In this document: positions 12,001-21,820 of the stretch, piece after piece | Layout of the letters: each line of letters opens with the position of its first letter | How positions within the stretch are numbered: the first letter of the stretch is position 1 | Source of the DNA: Liriodendron chinense | Lineage: Eukaryota > Streptophyta > Magnoliopsida > Magnoliales > Magnoliaceae | Reading direction: 5' to 3' | Assembly (NCBI GenBank): GCA_003013855.2 | Contig: ML058550.1 | Location: forward strand, 30,001 to 94,000 | Length of the DNA: 64,000 nucleotides | Translations under genes and position numbers: made by a program | The notes under the pieces: model-generated | Databases searched by the model: none | Told to the model about the DNA's origin: nothing | What the model saw: the letters and a program-made list of their open reading frames with translations, nothing else

Positions 12001-12908
12001 GATATAACACATATATCATAGTGGGCCCCACAAAGTTTTTCTTTGAAAAGAAGTTGAAATTTGCATCATTTTCAAGGTGGAATTTCATCTCTCAATCAAG
12101 AGTCCGGATCCTCTGTTCATATCGAGCAGAGGAATCCTTCTTTTCACTTCTTTCATTGGTCTACATTAGCCTGACAACGTCAGAGCTGCTGAGCTCTGAC
12201 ATTGTCAGGCTGATATGGACCAATGAAAGAGGAAGCAACAGAGGTTCTCTGTTCGATATGAACATAGCTCAATCAAACAGGTGGTAAAAATAATTATTAT
12301 GTTTTTACCGCAATTTACTTTCATTTACCTCCAATCAAATAGCCTTAAAAAAATTTATAATGATTAAATAAGGTAACATCAAGTCAATGTAGATTTTTGG
12401 GTTTTTGAAATTTGGTGAGAAAATTACCGATAGGCACCTACACTGATATAAAATTACAATTATCTACCTATTAATCATTTAATTACAATTACGCATTACT
12501 AATTTTACTAAAGTTAGACCTTTAACACAGATGTTTGACTGTAATTTTCAGTTTGCAATTCTTTGAGTGGAGATCCCACAATTTCTCATATGTTGGATGT
12601 GATGAATGATTATAATGTTTTGGGTCCTGTTGTAGGCATGGGCCAACCAAAGGATTCATGCGCCTCTGCATCGTGTGAGCATGAGTGGAGAAGACGATAG
12701 ATATTCAATGGCGCTTTTCATGATGTCAAAGGCGGGTAGGATGGTGTCGGCACCTGAAGAGCTTGTCGATGAACAACATCCGTTGATTTTCAGGCCCTTT
12801 GATTACTTCAAATTTCTACGTGTATACATTTCTGAATTCGGACGTTTCAGCGCCTCCAATCCATCAGAAGCATGCTTAGCTGCCCTCAAGGAATATGCTG
12901 GAATATAG
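4339..12908 (+). CDS. 2-oxoglutarate/Fe(II)-dependent dioxygenase, AOP-like, three exons
   Basis: Predicted soluble non-haem iron oxygenase; substrate unknown. Exons are 4339-4703, 7675-7999 and 12636-12908, all with GT-AG introns (donors CAG|GTGAAT and ATG|GTGAGT; acceptors TTTAG|T and TGTAG|G). The first intron splits a serine codon and the second falls between codons. The spliced frame is 963 nt, 320 residues, the usual length for the AOP-like branch of plant 2OG dioxygenases. The N-terminal half looks like the DIOX_N region. The iron ligands are visible as H185-A-D187 (in SAHADSNFITIL) and H242 (in IHAPLHRV). The 2OG-binding R252 and S254 are in DRYSMALF. The region before HxD lacks the NYYPPC box of GA- and flavonoid-type enzymes and has MMHYKQPLNGVGP, as in AOP-like proteins. 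One oddity: the usual GD before the last iron histidine is G226-V227. The start codon is the first ATG of the conserved N-terminus. Splicing is predicted by eye, and a 5' UTR intron ending at 4312 is possible. Confidence 0.88.
4973..5192 (+). repeat. Intron-1 direct repeat, copy A
   Basis: About 220 bp that recur at 6580-6808. Shared phrases include TCTGACCATGTA, CAATTTGTT, ACAAGTG and GTGGGACCCACCTGATGGA, then ATCTTGTACCCG. Identity is roughly 80 percent by eye. No coding potential. Confidence 0.7.
6050..6079. repeat. (TA)n microsatellite in intron 1
   Basis: About 15 uninterrupted TA units. Confidence 0.95.
6100..6320 (+). mobile_element. Probable LTR end plus primer binding site relic
   Basis: TGGTATTAGAGC at 6289-6300 differs by one base from TGGTATCAGAGC, the initiator-methionine tRNA primer site typical of Ty1/copia elements. 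It follows about 200 bp with the look of an LTR R/U5 region (TATATAAGGCC near 6120 and a T-rich leader). No gag follows and no LTR start was found, so this is a fragment in intron 1. Confidence 0.45.
6580..6808 (+). repeat. Intron-1 direct repeat, copy B
   Basis: Second copy of the 4973-5192 sequence, in the same orientation and about 1.6 kb downstream. The interval between the copies holds the copia-like PBS relic. The pair could be an old segmental duplication or two copies of a small element. Confidence 0.7.
8330..9000. other. AT-rich part of intron 2, unidentified repeat relic
   Basis: The start (GTGAATCCACGAGGAGAAAT) resembles about 875-990 upstream of the gene. No coding potential or element termini were seen. 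Confidence 0.35.
9245..9492. repeat. Fold-back element in intron 2
   Basis: GGGGCCCAATGTGGTGTATG at the left end is answered by CATGTATACACCATGGTGGG at the right end in inverted order, with weaker pairing between them (AACAGGGTGATCC / GGTGATCCACTTTG). Confidence 0.5.
9783..10250 (-). mobile_element. Rearranged TRIM (miniature LTR retrotransposon)
   Basis: On the minus strand, a 76-bp LTR lies at 9870-9795. It starts TGTTAGAGTCCC, ends TTTGACA, and is followed directly by the primer site TGGTATCAAAGC (9794-9783). A similar 76-bp LTR occurs at 14283-14358. Internal sequence related to the 14371-14425 region is found in reverse orientation near 10030-10100. A second LTR-like piece (GTAGAGTCCCTTGATGTACA at about 10201) is on the + strand, so the element is not in its original arrangement. 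Confidence 0.65.
10378..10404. repeat. Homopolymer T27
   Basis: Uninterrupted run of T inside intron 2. It could be the inverted poly(A) tail of a retroposon, but no SINE or LINE body was recognised next to it. Confidence 0.9.
10405..11099. other. Intron 2, nothing recognised
   Basis: Non-coding intron sequence. A weak inverted match (GCTCTTAGAGCATTATAAG near 10613 and AAGAGCACTATGGCTTATATAG near 11043) is too poor to call an element. Confidence 0.4.
11100..11626. repeat. Diverged fold-back element, about 0.5 kb
   Basis: The region near 11145-11215 (ACCAAATAATGCCTCTGC.., GAGGTGCTTTTAGAAGGATG) is answered in inverted order by about 11548-11626 (TTATCCTCTTCAAAAGCACT, GGAGGCACTGTTTGGTAAAA). 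Between the arms lies another GGGCCC-type stretch (11250-11510) that also tends to fold back on itself. Confidence 0.5.
11762..12032. repeat. Fold-back element nested in the Tourist-like MITE
   Basis: TGTGGGCCCCACCATGATATATG at the left and CATATATCATAGTGGGCCCCACA at the right are inverted copies. Pairing continues inward through ATTTTAGGTCATAAGTTTAAA / GGACTCATGTCCTAAAAT and CTCAAGTGGCCCAC / GTGGTCCACTTGATC. Confidence 0.75.
12115..12263. repeat. Compact palindrome, 149 bp
   Basis: Starts GTTCATATCGA and ends TCGATATGAAC. The arms stay paired through TTTCATTGGTC / GACCAATGAAA and GCCTGACAACGTCAGAGCT / AGCTCTGACATTGTCAGGC, with almost no loop. The end sequence is unlike the GGGCCC family, so this is a different type of fold-back. 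Confidence 0.8.
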
Positions 12909-13208
12909 GTTTGAACTTTGTTTTCCAGTGTCAGCTAGCTTGGAGAAAAAAGATAAGAGAATTAACAATTAAAATCCTCTAATCTTGTTAAAGGATGCAT
13001 AAATAAAAGAATTATTTAGAAAGTCCTTATTGCAATGTTATGATAAGATGGATTTGGGTTGGGGGCAGTTCTAAATCTAACCTATTTATTATAGAGAAGT
13101 CCCTATAATAAATAGATTGGTAATAAAATTTTCTTATCTTTCAAAAAAATAAAATAAAAGAGACTCTCGCGTGTGCCTTGCATCCCATAAAAAAGTGAAA
13201 AATGCTAA

Positions 13209-13421
13209 GGGCGCATTTGGATGATAAGTTACTCAAGTTACTTATGCCTTACTTAGTAGATTATCTTGATTTCTTCTTATTAAACAGAAGTGATCATTAA
13301 GTAACTTCAAATAAAAAATCTACTTATAATTTATCATAGACCAAACTTACTTATCTAAAATAAGTTATTTAACTGCTATAAGTAGAAAAAATAATTTATT
13401 TGGTGGTATCCAAACAGGCCC
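13209..13421. mobile_element. Tourist-like MITE, 213 bp, TAA target duplication
   Basis: Terminal inverted repeats GGGCGCATTTGGAT and ATCCAAACAGGCCC are flanked by TAA at 13206-13208 and 13422-13424. The size, TIR type and 3-bp duplication fit a PIF/Harbinger-derived MITE. It lies about 300 bp past the dioxygenase stop codon. Confidence 0.8.
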
Positions 13422-13831
13422 TAAATCAATGCTTTTGGCCATTTTTATAAGGTCTAAAATGCACACATGAGTCTTTTTATTTATTACTTGTCAAAATAGA
13501 CTTTTGAAAATTAGTAGTTTTTTTGAAATGGTTACGTATTTTCACCAACAATCTTTATGAGTTCTCCTCAATGGCGGATATGATCTTGGAAACAATCTCC
13601 ACCCTTGGTGCGGGCGAAACCCAAAGTTACATGGATTAAAAGGTCTAGCATGCTACCGTTCAGGCATGTGGGTCACTCCCATTCTATTTTAATTTTTGAT
13701 AGGTAAACTTAGCTCACATCCAATTCTAATTCATACACTAAATATGTGAAATATTTTTATGTATGAATTGATTATGCAATTTATATATGAAATGGGGAAT
13801 GTTAGGCCGAGTTTCCTATTAGTTTAGCATA

Positions 13832-14175
13832 GAGAAGTTCATTTGGCTAAACTCAGTTTGTAGATTTAAGGCCATGGTTGGTCTATCCAAGCCATTGATC
13901 TAATGACCCCATCATGGATGGACCATTTCCAAAATTCCTCTCAATCGATCAACTCTAACCTTCCCATTTGTGGCATGCAAATATATGATTGAAAAACAAA
14001 TGCATGCACAAGCCACATTCAATGGAGGAAAGACCAAATATTCGATTACAAAGTTCTTCTGATTTATAAGATTTTTTGGTAATGGCCTACCCGTGATGGG
14101 GCCTTTGGAGCAATGGTGTGGATGGACCAACCATGGCCTCAAATCTACAAACTAAGTTTCACACGGGGAACTTCT
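13832..14175. repeat. Fold-back element, about 344 bp
   Basis: The left arm (AGAGAAGTTC..AGTTTGTAGATT..GGCCATGGTTGGTC) and right arm (GACCAACCATGGCC..AATCTACAAACT..GAACTTCTCT) are inverted copies. The minus-strand open frame inside it has no recognised domain and is treated as chance. Confidence 0.7.
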
Positions 14176-14282
14176 CTATGTGAAACAAGTCGTGAGCGCA
14201 GGCCTAAATAAAAAAGCTACTTGTAATTGATCATAAACAAAACTTACCTCAAATAAGTTACTTATCTACTGTTGTAAGTAGA

Positions 14283-14370
14283 TGTTAAAGTCCCTCGATA
14301 TACATTGACATGTCATCCTCTAATGGCTTAAGCTTTTAGAGAAAGTGGTCATTTGACATGGTATCAGAGT
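14283..14370 (+). mobile_element. TRIM LTR (76 bp) with primer binding site
   Basis: The LTR at 14283-14358 starts TGTTAAAGTCCC and ends TTTGACA. It is followed without a gap by TGGTATCAGAGT (14359-14370), close to the initiator-methionine tRNA site. Length and sequence match the minus-strand copy at 9795-9870. No second LTR was found downstream in this window. Confidence 0.7.
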
Positions 14371-14428
14371 GGAAGATCAGGTGTTCAAATCTTGAAAGTA
14401 GCAAATATGCTACCGGAATATGATTCCA

Positions 14429-14600
14429 CATCCATTACTTATGCTCTTGCTTCCAACATCCATTACTTATGCTCTTGCTTCCAACATGGTATCAGAGTGG
14501 AAGATCAGGTGTTCACCCCGTCTTTTCTTAGCCTGATTAATCATGAAATTTATTGCAACCAACATCCATTACTTATGCTCTTGCTTCCAACATCCATTTC
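14429..14600 (+). repeat. 28-bp repeat units in the TRIM internal region
   Basis: The unit CATCCATTACTTATGCTCTT plus GCTTCCAA begins at 14429, 14457 and 14573. Between the second and third units lies a second TGGTATCAGAGTGG followed by AAGATCAGGTGTTCA, also present at 14359, so the internal region has been locally duplicated. Confidence 0.75.
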
Positions 14601-15343
14601 AAGATACTGTTTGAATTCTAATGGGAGTTTTGTAAATAAGCATGTGTGTTTGGTCGCACCAAATATTATGAAACTATCAAATTAGACTGATTAATCATGA
14701 AATTTATTGCAACCAAACACACCCTCAATTAAAAAAACACTTAGAACAGTCCTTGTAAAATCGTACAATAAAATAACCCTAGAGGAAGACCAGTTTTCAT
14801 TGAGGCATTAGATTATTTGGCACTGGGGCTACCCATTAGTGGTGCTTTCTTTTAATTGCATGCCTAACCATAGTTTAAAAACTCAACAACTCAACTCGAA
14901 ATTTGGCTGAGTCAACTCGACTTGACCGGGTTCTAGCTCGAGTTGTCTAGTAAACTAGTTTTATACGTGGTTCGTCCTGTGACTTGTCTGACTTGCGGTC
15001 AACTTGGTCAACTCAATGAGTCAAAGAACTCGGCGAGTCTTGGATGGAAAGAAAAGAAGAAGAAGACAACTCACCTTAAGGCAGAGCTTGTGTTGTTGTG
15101 CGCAGGGCAAAAAGGAATTGAGAGAGAGCATTGAGGTGGGCTTGTGGGGCTGTGCACAGGGTCGAGGAAGGGAATGGAGAGAGTTGGGGCTGTCAATGGG
15201 CCAAGTTGGCCCATCGGGTTTTTGGGCTTTGGTAGTCTCGATTTAGGCCTAGGCTAGAGTATTAGGCCTGAGGACCAAGCTCATACTTAAAATCCAGGCC
15301 CATTTCTCACTTGGTATGGATTTAGACCATACACAAATAGGAT
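14601..15343. other. Intergenic DNA, no gene seen
   Basis: Short open frames only. Repeated AACTCAAC/GACTCGA words around 14885-15010 give it a low-complexity look. Confidence 0.4.
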
Positions 15344-15728
15344 GTGGATTGCGTCCTGCCCCCACCCGGACGGATTACCGTCCGGGCAGACCTGTGGAGG
15401 GGCCCACCGTGATGCATCTGTTTATCCACTGTGTTCATCCATTTTATAAGATCATGCTCGGATATGGGCCCAAAAATGAGGCCGATCCAATGCTCAAGTG
15501 GGCCACACCAAATAGGAAGCAGAACCTAGTGACATCATCGCTACTGTAGTGATGATGTCACCAGATTCCGCTCCCTATTTGGTGTGGCTCACTTGACCTT
15601 TGGATCTTCCTCATAGTCATAACTTAAAATGATCTTATAAAATGGATCGATGGAGTGGATAAATGGATATATCACGGTGGGGCCCTTCACAGGTCTACCA
15701 GTCCGGGCGGGGACAGGACGCAATCCGC
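15344..15728. repeat. Near-perfect fold-back element, 385 bp
   Basis: The ends GTGGATTGCGTCCTG and CAGGACGCAATCCGC pair. Pairing continues through the GCCCGGAC words, the GGGGCCCACCGTGAT / ATCACGGTGGGGCCC pair, the TTATAAGATCAT / ATGATCTTATAA pair, and a centre where GTGACATCATCGCTAC meets GTAGTGATGATGTCAC. It is among the best-preserved members of the GGGCCCACC family here. Confidence 0.85.
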
Positions 15729-15818
15729 GTTAGCCCATCAGCCCAGTCGATTAGGGTCTGCAAAGGCAATTTTGTAATATACATAATACGTAGAAATCTC
15801 ATTTACTTTGTTGCACTA

Positions 15819-15820
<2 letters not shown>

Positions 15821-15850
<30 letters not shown>
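15821..15850. repeat. (TA)15 microsatellite
   Basis: Uninterrupted TA units. Confidence 0.95.
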
Positions 15851-15851
<1 letters not shown>

Positions 15852-18148
15852 CTTTCGTGATCGACTGTTGGACAATTTGTTGAACAATGCGTGCCAGGCT
15901 CCAACAGAGCTTGGCCTGGCCCTTGAGACCCATAGGAGAGAGAGTGTGTAGTGTATAGGATTTGAAGTTCACGATGTTGTTAGGGTAGTGCATGGCGTGA
16001 CAGCTGCCGCGTGGCTCCGGGTTTCACCTATGATTGCATCTTTGACGGCGATCCAAACTGTTCATGTTCTGGCAAATATGCCAAACAGACCATCATAAAA
16101 AAAACATTTGTTGAATGAATGTGTATGAATATGATTTTGGAGCATCGAAAAGTAGATTGTTAATGGTTATATTCAAATCCAAGTGTCAATGATAAAATTC
16201 ATCAATCAAGTGTGATTAGAAGATAGCTTTTACAGGTTAGAGATGAGAACATTAACGATTTAGATCATTATGATTTAAGATGTCATGCAGGGGTGGAAAT
16301 TGTTTATGCCTATATGATATGACCACATTAGATCTAGCGAATCAAAAGATGCCATGTGGTAGCAAGATCTCGATAAAACACGAAGGGAAGATTTTTCAGC
16401 TGAAATAAAATTTTAATAAAATAAAAAAGGAGTCTTTATGTCTTGTTACCCAGGGCCTCGTTTCAAAAAAATATGTTGTCGGGGGGCTTTATCGAAACTA
16501 GAGGAGGGCAATGATCCAGGCCGGGTCGAGTTAGCCTTAGTTTGGTTTGGCTCATTTTTGTGCCACCCCAGTTTGTGGATTGGCTCGATTCGGGTTTCGG
16601 GCCAACCCATACGGCCTAAGTTTGGTTTGCTCCAAAAAAAAAAAAAAAAGTTGGTTCGGGTTAGGATTGGTTTGGTCGAAAATTTCAAACCAACTGGGGC
16701 CGAGTTCGAATATGTGGCAACTCTTTTATTTGTTTGTTTGTTTAATTGGAAAAGAATTTAAAAAGAAATAACATAAAAAAAAAAAAAAAATACAAAAGTA
16801 TTTTATTACATGATATTTAACATCCTCCAGAGGAGGAGTGCAACTTCACAATAAACATGTAAAAGCCTTTTCCAAACAAAAGTGCACAAGCATAACTTTA
16901 TAGGTGCAAGGAAACACTGTGGATTCATGTATATGTATTATGTATTATCCATGCCGTCCATCCATTTTTACATATCATTTTAGGACATGATCCCAAAATT
17001 GAATCATATCCAAAGCTCAAGTGGATCACATTATAAGAAACAGTGTGCTTATAATCTACAAACCGAATCAAACTGAGCTTCGACCCGAATCGAGCCGGTA
17101 CTACCCTAGCTTGAGCTTGGTTTGTTTTTTTAAATGAGCCAGACTCCGAGGCTTGGTTCGGTTTGAACTTCCATTCGAACCAATCCTAGCCGAGCTTTTT
17201 CAAACCAATCCGAGCCGAGCTTTTGAGTTGGCTTGGTTTTGCCAAGCTCTAACAAAAACTAACTAGTAAAAGACCTAGACCTGAAAGTGATCTTAGAAAC
17301 CGATTGCTCTAATTGCTGAATTTGATCAAAATAAAAAAAAGTCATAAGTAGTAAAAAAAGGACAAGTCTAGTTGGCTATCATCATGGGGTATGTATCACG
17401 TATCTCACTCACGTGTAGAGTCAACTACTCACCGTAGTGGCCTCTTGACCATCAATAGATATCTACTAAAATACAGTCATAGGTAGTGATGGGTTTGGTT
17501 GATGCACCATGGCATCGCATAAAAGAAACCCTTACGATTAAAAAGCAATGTAATAACAACACTAAGTTAGTCAATTTTCATAGCGCACAACGCACGTAGA
17601 AAATGATAACAATCATCAATACATGGCATCACAAGAACTCTCATCCGCATAATGGGTGTAGGATATGCGTGCAACCAATGGCCAATCTACAATAATAAAA
17701 AATTAAAAAAAACTAATGCACATAGCGTTTTATGATAACTCAAGGAGACCACAAGAGTGGAAAAGGTGGGGAAATAAATGCCTATGGTTGAAATTCCTAG
17801 AGCCCACCTTGATTTTTAGATATCATCGAAACCGTTTCCAAGGTAATTACTAGTTGGATGAACTAACACTACAAAAAACTAAGCCTGTTGATACAAAACT
17901 TCTATGGCCATGTGAATATTTCAACGGTGGTCCTAATTCATTTCTCACTGTTTCCTCTCAAATGGCCCACTTGAGTTTTAGATCTGCCTATTTTTTATAT
18001 CATGCTCTAAAATGGGTTGGAAAAATGGATAGATAGGGTGAATTTCTGACAAACATCACAAAGGGCTCCACCTAGCTTCCCGAACTTCACATTTGTGGAG
18101 GTGGACTGTCTACTGACACTGCCAGCAGCAAGTTGTCTACTGGACTGT
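15851..18148. other. Intergenic DNA with isolated repeat arms
   Basis: No coding sequence is supported. A single arm of the GGGCCC fold-back family lies near 16940-17050 and another near 17920-18070. The region 17050-17240 is built of repeated GAGCCGAGCTT/CTTGGTTTG words. Poly(A) runs occur near 16634 and 16776. Confidence 0.45.
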
Positions 18149-18470
18149 GCTCTATGGGCCACACCATGATGAATCTGTTTTATCCACACCATCCATCTAT
18201 TTTTCCAGATCATAAGTGGACTACACAGTAAGAAAACAGCGGTGATTGAACACCCACCGTTAAAAACTTTCTAAGGCCTATTATGATGTTTATTTGCCAT
18301 CCAACCTCCTGATTAGATGAAGGGAAAACAAAAATATCATCTTCATCTCAAACTTTTGTAGCCCCCAAAATGTTTTTAATGATAATGGTGGGCGTTCAAT
18401 CACTACTGTTTCCTATGGTGTGGTCCATGTGAGATCTGGGGCTGCCTCCGAAAAAATGGATAGACCACAT
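18149..18470. repeat. Fold-back element abutting the copia LTR
   Basis: The left arm (GGGCCACACCATGATG.., CCACACCATCCATCTATTTTTCC, GATTGAACACCCACCGTTAAAAA) is answered by an inverted right arm (GTTTTTAATGATAATGGTGGG, GTTCAATCACTACTG, AAAAAATGGATAG). The right end lies at the probable start of the copia LTR, so the copia element may have landed in or next to it. Confidence 0.6.
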
Positions 18471-18474
18471 GATG

Positions 18475-19088
18475 TGTTGTGAAGGCCTCAAAACTGTACA
18501 AATAAGAAGTCCATCGACCGGTTGTCCGACCGGTCAGCCAGTGGACATCTTGACTCAGTTTGAAGCCTAAACTCTCTGAATGTTTTTTTGCTGTTTTAAG
18601 ACTGGTCGTCAGACCAGTCGCTGGAGGCTCAAATCGGTCGTCAGATAGGTATGAGTTGAGGCAGTGGGCTGGCTAAACTCTCTGGACCATTCACGACCGG
18701 TCGTCCGATCGGTCGGCCGTAGTACAGGATTTGAATGTTTGCACAGTTTCGCGCTACATGTTTCTAATTTCGGGTTTCCTCTTATATATATGTTTCCTAA
18801 TCGTGTTTGGAGTTATGTTAAGCAATACCTAGGTGATCTAAACGAGATTAGGGTTCTTGGGAGAGAGGGTTGAGAGTTTTGAGTGCCTTGTTCATCATTG
18901 GGATCTACTCGGGTAGTTCTAGCTCTGTAATCATCTGTTTATCATAGTGGAGGTGTCGCTTTGTGCTGGGGTTTTGTCCCGCAAGGGTTTTCCACCTAAA
19001 ATTCGTTTGCTTTTGCGTCGTGTGCTTATGTGGCTGATTGTAGATTGTTTGATCTTCTTCGTTGCTTCTGCTGACAGGATTTCCAACA
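18475..19088 (+). mobile_element. 5' LTR of a Ty1/copia element
   Basis: Ends TTCCAACA at 19088 and is followed by the primer site TGGTATCAAAGC (19091-19102). A TATATATA box lies at 18783-18790 in a plausible promoter position. The left boundary is uncertain: the first TG that fits is TGTTGTGAAGG at 18475, and no 3' LTR is in the window to confirm it. The LTR contains several ACCGGTC dyads (18517-18715), a motif also present in the unrelated LTR at 52893. Confidence 0.65.
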
Positions 19089-19090
19089 AG

Positions 19091-19102
19091 TGGTATCAAA
19101 GC
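19091..19102 (+). promoter_or_regulatory. Primer binding site of the copia element
   Basis: TGGTATCAAAGC, complementary to the 3' end of initiator-methionine tRNA, two bases after the LTR end. Confidence 0.75.
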
Positions 19103-19144
19103 TATCGTTGGAAGGTTGAAGAAGGAGTTTTCTGAAACGATCTC

Positions 19145-19813
19145 ATGGCTTCAAGTACAAAGTTCGATATTGAGAAGTTCTCGGGCAAAAACAAATTTGA
19201 GTTGTGGAAGGTAAAGATGCGTGCCGTCCTAACTCAGCAATGGGTTGTGAACATCCTTGGAAAGTGACCTGCCGAGATGAAAGATGATGAGTGAACGAAG
19301 ATGGATGAGAAGGTTATGGCGTCAATCCAATTGTGCCTTGTCGATGATGTCCTCTATAACGTCATGAAAGAGAAGACCATTGTAGAGACATGGACCAAGC
19401 TAGAGAACATCTATGTGAAGAAGTCTCTAGAAAATCGCATGTATTTAATGATGCAACTCTTCACTTTGAAGATGGTAGAGGGGACACATGTGGAGGACCA
19501 CATTAGCACGTTCAACAAACTGATTTGCAAGTTGCTTGATTTTGGTGAGCAGATGAAGGACAAGTATTAAGCCTTAATCTTATTGAACTCGCTTCCTAGT
19601 TCATATGAGTCACTTATGGACTCGTTGTGTGCAGGTAGGAACACTATTAGTGTCGAGACCATTATCTCAGCCCTTCAATCGAAGGCCATGAGACAGAAAA
19701 GTGGTGACGCTAATTCCTCATCCAAAGCACTGTTTATGAGAGGAAGAAATTCTGAGCGAAGTGAAAGATCGTCGTATTCTCGATCCAAATCGAAGGGTAA
19801 TGGCAAAGGCAAG
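19145..19813 (+). pseudogene. Ty1/copia gag, N-terminal part, split by Tat-1
   Basis: Starts ATG at 19145 (MASSTKFDIEKFSGK), the usual opening of copia gag, and continues in one frame through a UBN2-type gag domain (WTKLENIYVKKSLENRMYL.., NSLPSSYESLMDSL). Stops interrupt it at 19265 (TGA), 19292 (TGA) and 19568 (TAA). At 19813 the frame is cut by Tat-1. It resumes at 37755 with the zinc knuckle, so the insertion removed nothing but the 5-bp duplication. Inactive. Confidence 0.85.
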
Positions 19814-21799
19814 TGTTGGGGTCCCAAATAGTGAGGACCCCTAAAATAAGCAAAATAACCACATACCTCTGAAGAAATCACGCAGAAACGCCTTCCGGTG
19901 TACGCGAAATAGAACTATGCAGGATTTCCTAACTTAGCCAAATTCTCTAGTGGGCCCCACCGATCATCGTGTTCGGGACCGCCCGGAAGTGAACCCGCAA
20001 CTTCGTTACTATTTATGGTGAACAGTGCCAGTGATTGCGCGACGAAACGGGTCCCATAAACCCTCCAAAAGTCAAAACCCAATCAGTGGAGCCCACATTT
20101 ATGTGTCCACGCACCCTGAAAATTCGGACACCGCACGCACCCAACGTACCCTTAAAAAGCAGCACATTGATCTTTCATTTACGGAGGCTTGTAGACACCC
20201 CACGCACCTTGAAAATGGGTCAACGCACCCTTAAAATCCATGGATTGTCAAAAATCAAATTTCAGGTGCGTGGAGCCCCACGCACCCGTCAATTAAGCCC
20301 TACGCACCCAAAGAATCGAGTATGTTTGGGGCATGTTTTTGGGCATCCGCACATCAACAAACAGGTGCATCGGGGACGTTTGACAGGTGCGTGGCACGTG
20401 GCGCTCTCCCATTGGCTGACTTCACCTATAAATACCTCCTCATCTCGTTCATTTAGAGAATTTTCAAGAGAGAGAGAGAGAGAGCTGCCGTTGCCGGAAA
20501 CCCAAAATCCTCGCCGGAATCCTCGCTGGAATACCTTTCCGACTATCGGAATCCCCTTTCCGATCACAGATACATCACTACAGGTCTGAATCCCACAAGT
20601 TTGGCCACGCACCCGAAAAGTGTCCCACGCGTCTGTAAAGTCGGTCTCACGCATCTTTAAAAAATCGTCAAATCGAACAAGTACAGCAACCACCCACGCA
20701 CCCGAAAAGTGTCCCACGCGTCCATTAATTAAGTCCCACGCATCCGTAAATCCAACAAGTATGAGATATGTAAAATTGGACTTACGCATCCTGAATATAG
20801 ACCCACGCACCCTTTTATTCACCATGAAATCGGCGCATAATTGATAGGTGCGTGGAACCCCACGCACCCGTAAATTAAGTCCCACGCACCCAAAAAATCA
20901 GCCAATTGCAGAACATGTTTGCAGGTGCACCGGGCTCAATTTTAAGTGTTTTCAAGGTCCGTTTGAGCCTATCTTGAGTATTTCAAGCATTCCGGACGCA
21001 ATGGAATGGTCGAACGAACGTTTCAAAGACTCTAAACAGGTGAAACCGAGCATCTTCGAGGCTTGACCCGCTTCGACACAATGAACGAAGTAACTTCCCG
21101 GAAAGGAGCCGCCAACATCTAGAGCTATGCAAATATGCCGCCATTTATGTTTACTGAAAAGGCATGATCCGATTTGTGTCAAAAGCTAGACAAGCAGGGT
21201 CATGGTTACCACGATAAACTATGCCAAAGAGTTTCGATTCTCTACAAACCCATTGCTCTCAACTGCCACAACACGACAGTCGATGCCCTACCCATCTAAA
21301 CGGTATCCGCCGGTTGGGCTGTGCAGGTACACACAACTGTAGAATGGACTTCCCGAGGTCACCTGTCCCTACATTGACAGGCGCGGGCCCAGAGTTGTCC
21401 ATCTCAGTCATAAACCCTGACAGTCTCAGCCCAGGTCTCCGGCCAAAATATGGGACATAGACATCTGACTAATGCAAGGTGGTTCAGTACACAGCAAAAC
21501 CAATACAGGTCTCTACGACCACAAACTCTAAGACCATAGTCCCTGCTGACTAGTCTTTTGCCTTTTAATCAAGGGTCATCGATCATTCAATGTAATTAAG
21601 GGCTCGTGCCAGATCACGGCCTAGAATGTACAAGATCTCAGAATCTCTGGAATAAATTCACCTTGCGATATCCTTTCTCTTGTGTACTTTTGTGAATGCT
21701 TATGATTGTCTATGAATGTTTCTATTATCCAGAACCCCAGAGCAACCAAACACCACATTTCAGAAAATGTTCCCTGCGGCTCATTTTCTAGTTCCAACA
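19814..21799 (+). repeat. Tat-1 5' LTR, 1986 bp
   Basis: Begins TGTTGGGGTCCC and ends GTTCCAACA. The promoter is visible as an inverted CCAAT (CCATTGG near 20410) and TATAAATA at 20427-20434, followed by a GA run (20469-20482). The U3 region holds many GGTGCGTGG/CCACGCACC dyads between about 20105 and 20300, and further ones follow to 20900. Confidence 0.93.
20105..20900. repeat. Palindrome array in the Tat-1 5' LTR
   Basis: Repeated ACGCACCC / GGTGCGTGG words, often joined as near-perfect dyads such as GGTGCGTGGAGCCCCACGCA at about 20264. They are separated by 30-60 bp of unrelated sequence, often beginning TTAAAA or AAAAAGT. The array spans the TATA box. The same array occurs in the 3' LTR (36068-36860). 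Confidence 0.85.
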
Positions 21800-21802
21800 A
21801 AC

Positions 21803-21820
21803 TGGCGACTCCACTGGGGA
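21803..21820 (+). promoter_or_regulatory. Tat-1 primer binding site
   Basis: TGGCGACTCCACTGGGGA, three bases after the 5' LTR. This type of site (tRNA-Arg in Ogre elements, from general knowledge) is typical of Tat/Ogre elements. A partial second copy, AACTGGCGACTCT, occurs at 21946-21958. Confidence 0.8.

Larger units (their letters stand above)
11633..12345. mobile_element. Tourist-like (PIF/Harbinger) MITE with TAA duplication
   Basis: The ends pair as inverted repeats: GGGCCTTTGATAGCTG with an inner GAAAGTAA at the left, and TTACTTTC with CCAATCAAATAGCC at the right. The element is flanked by TAA at 11630-11632 and 12346-12348, the 3-bp target duplication of PIF/Harbinger elements. Two smaller fold-backs (11762-12032 and 12115-12263) lie inside it, so it has served as an insertion target. 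No transposase is present. Confidence 0.65.

Noticed and set aside
20035..20885. Open frames on both strands in the Tat-1 LTR
   Set aside because: They are produced by the palindromic GTGCGTGG/CCACGCAC units, recur in the 3' LTR, and contain no domain.
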